From the NCBI GenBank assembly GCA_022865725.1, contig JALHTP010000185.1:1-5335 (forward strand): a stretch of 5,335 nucleotides of DNA, written 5' to 3'. The stretch is from Methyloceanibacter sp. Its GTDB lineage: Bacteria > Pseudomonadota > Alphaproteobacteria > Rhizobiales > Methyloligellaceae. Below the pieces are notes generated by a model. That model did not search any database and was not told the origin of the DNA. It saw only the letters and a list, made by a program, of their open reading frames with translations. Of this stretch, positions 4,406-5,335 are shown in pieces (position 1 is the stretch's first letter; every line of letters begins with the position of its first letter). Both the position numbers and the translations under genes were made by a program.

Positions 4406-5335
4406 GGCCTCTCGCCTTTCAAGAGGCGGGGCAGCGTTCCCGTCGCGCCGGCCGCCTCGCTGACGAGGAAGCGCTTCAGTGTTGGCGCCCTATCGACAAG
4501 GCCGAGCCCAAGATCGCGCAAGGTCCGCAACGGCGCCCTGTCGTTGGAGAAGAGGCGGTTCAGCCCATCCATGACCGCGGCCGAGAAGGCGCTGTCGAAG
4601 CGGCGCCAGCGCTCATAGCGCTCAAGCTGCGCGCCAGCGCCGATGTCGAGCCCAAGCCGCGTGGCTTCGACCACAGTCTCGGCCAACGCGGCCACGTCGC
4701 GCATGCCGATATTGAGCCCCTGCCCTGCGAGCGGATGCACGACATGCGCCGCGTCGCCGATCAGAGCAAGCCGGTCCGCCACGAAAGAGCGGGCGATCTG
4801 CATGTCGAGCGGAAAGGATTGGCGCGGCCCCGCAAGCGCGATCTCGCCTAGGCGCAATCCGAAGCGCTTGGTGAGCTCGGCCAGGAAGCCCGCCTCGTCG
4901 GCCGCCATGATGGCCTCGCCGCGCGCCTTATCTTCGGTCCAGACGATGGAGGAGCGGTTCCCCTTGAGCGGCAGGATGGCGAAGGGACCGGAGGGAAGGA
5001 AATGCTGAACCGCCTTGCCGTGATGGGGCCGCGCATGGGCCACGGTCGTGACGATGCCGATTTGCGGATAGGACCAGCCCACGCATTTAATTCCGGCGCG
5101 CTCCCTGAGCCGCGAGCGCTTGCCGTCGGCGGCGACGAGGAGGCGGGCTTCGATCGCTTCGCCGCTGCCGAGCCTCGCCACGACCTTGAACGCGTCGGCC
5201 GCGTAGTCAACGACGGTCTCCGGAGCGGACATATCGATCGCCGGCGTCCTCGCCACGGCCCCTTCGAGCACGCGCGCGAGGGCGCCATGCTCGACCATGG
5301 TGGCGTTGGCGCCGTCGCCTTTGAGCTCGGCGTCG
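4402..5335 (-). CDS. UbiH/UbiF/VisC-family FAD monooxygenase, N terminus off the right edge
   Basis: 310 C-terminal residues of a flavoprotein hydroxylase of the ubiquinone-biosynthesis type (full length usually about 400). The N-terminal FAD-binding GxGxxG is outside the window. Visible are the ADGKRSRLRERAG stretch (D70, G71), a hallmark of aromatic hydroxylases, and the second FAD motif DRLALIGDAAHVVHPLAGQG followed by LNIGMRD (G193, D194). These enzymes hydroxylate the ring of a ubiquinone precursor using NAD(P)H and O2 at the inner membrane; which ring position (UbiH, UbiF, UbiI, UbiL or UbiM type) cannot be told from this part. The frame runs open to the right edge, so the ATG at 5298 is internal and not the start. 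It faces the cnoX operon and overlaps the Trm112-like gene by four bases. Confidence 0.9.
   Translation of the reverse strand, partial: DAELKGDGANATMVEHGALARVLEGAVARTPAIDMSAPETVVDYAADAFKVVARLGSGEAIEARLLVAADGKRSRLRERAGIKCVGWSYPQIGIVTTVAHARPHHGKAVQHFLPSGPFAILPLKGNRSSIVWTEDKARGEAIMAADEAGFLAELTKRFGLRLGEIALAGPRQSFPLDMQIARSFVADRLALIGDAAHVVHPLAGQGLNIGMRDVAALAETVVEATRLGLDIGAGAQLERYERWRRFDSAFSAAVMDGLNRLFSNDRAPLRTLRDLGLGLVDRAPTLKRFLVSEAAGATGTLPRLLKGERP
4407..4427. other. hairpin at the convergent gene ends
   Basis: GCCTCT (4407-4412) pairs with AGAGGC (4422-4427) around a 9-base loop. It lies just after the Trm112 stop and inside the last codons of the flavoprotein gene. No T run follows on either strand, so it is not a standard intrinsic terminator, but it is the only structure available where the two transcripts meet. 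Confidence 0.3.

Noticed and set aside
1..5335. CRISPR array, insertion sequence, transposase or integrase
   Set aside because: I saw no spaced direct repeats, no terminal inverted repeats of IS type and no transposase or integrase motif in the readable frames.

Overview
The window looks like a piece of an alphaproteobacterial chromosome, most likely Hyphomicrobiales (Bradyrhizobium/Xanthobacteraceae-like). This rests on the high-GC codon use of the right-hand genes, on the order thioredoxin/TPR (CnoX-type) - stand-alone LON domain - Trm112-like - convergent UbiH-type flavin hydroxylase, and on a single-domain PilZ protein of a type I associate with this group. No species is claimed.

The right part (about 1928-5335) is dense housekeeping sequence. 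It starts with a free-standing prolyl-tRNA editing protein (1928-2419). A short gap with a weak terminator-like hairpin follows, then a three-gene rightward operon: CnoX-like thioredoxin/TPR chaperone (2561-3478), LON-domain protein (3502-4179) and Trm112-like protein (4199-4405). A flavin-dependent UbiH/UbiF/VisC-family monooxygenase converges on this operon (4402-5335, minus, N terminus off the right edge). The two facing genes share the four bases CTAG, so their stop codons interlock. The first four genes suggest a protein-quality theme: correction of mischarged tRNA, redox-linked holdase activity, and a LON-type substrate-binding fold.

A tRNA-Gly(GCC) gene with encoded CCA (1686-1760, minus) separates this block from a looser left part (1-1685), which by eye is less GC-rich. 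From left to right that part holds: the first six codons of a leftward gene with a strong ribosome binding site at the edge; a doubtful 36-codon ORF; a structured stretch ending in a clear intrinsic terminator (235-345); a 75-residue small gene broken by what looks like the loss of one CG in a CG run (369-594); a second terminator (621-649); a small secreted protein on the minus strand whose last codons lie inside that terminator (634-855); a PilZ-domain protein on the minus strand (928-1185); and about 480 bases without a convincing gene (1204-1685) that contain hairpins, a probable terminator and a possible gene relic.

No full new system is evident. The best leads are the terminator-ended structured RNA just before the frameshifted small gene, whose loop can pair with the terminator's right arm, and a perfect 8-bp inverted repeat that buries the Shine-Dalgarno of the CnoX gene directly against its start codon.
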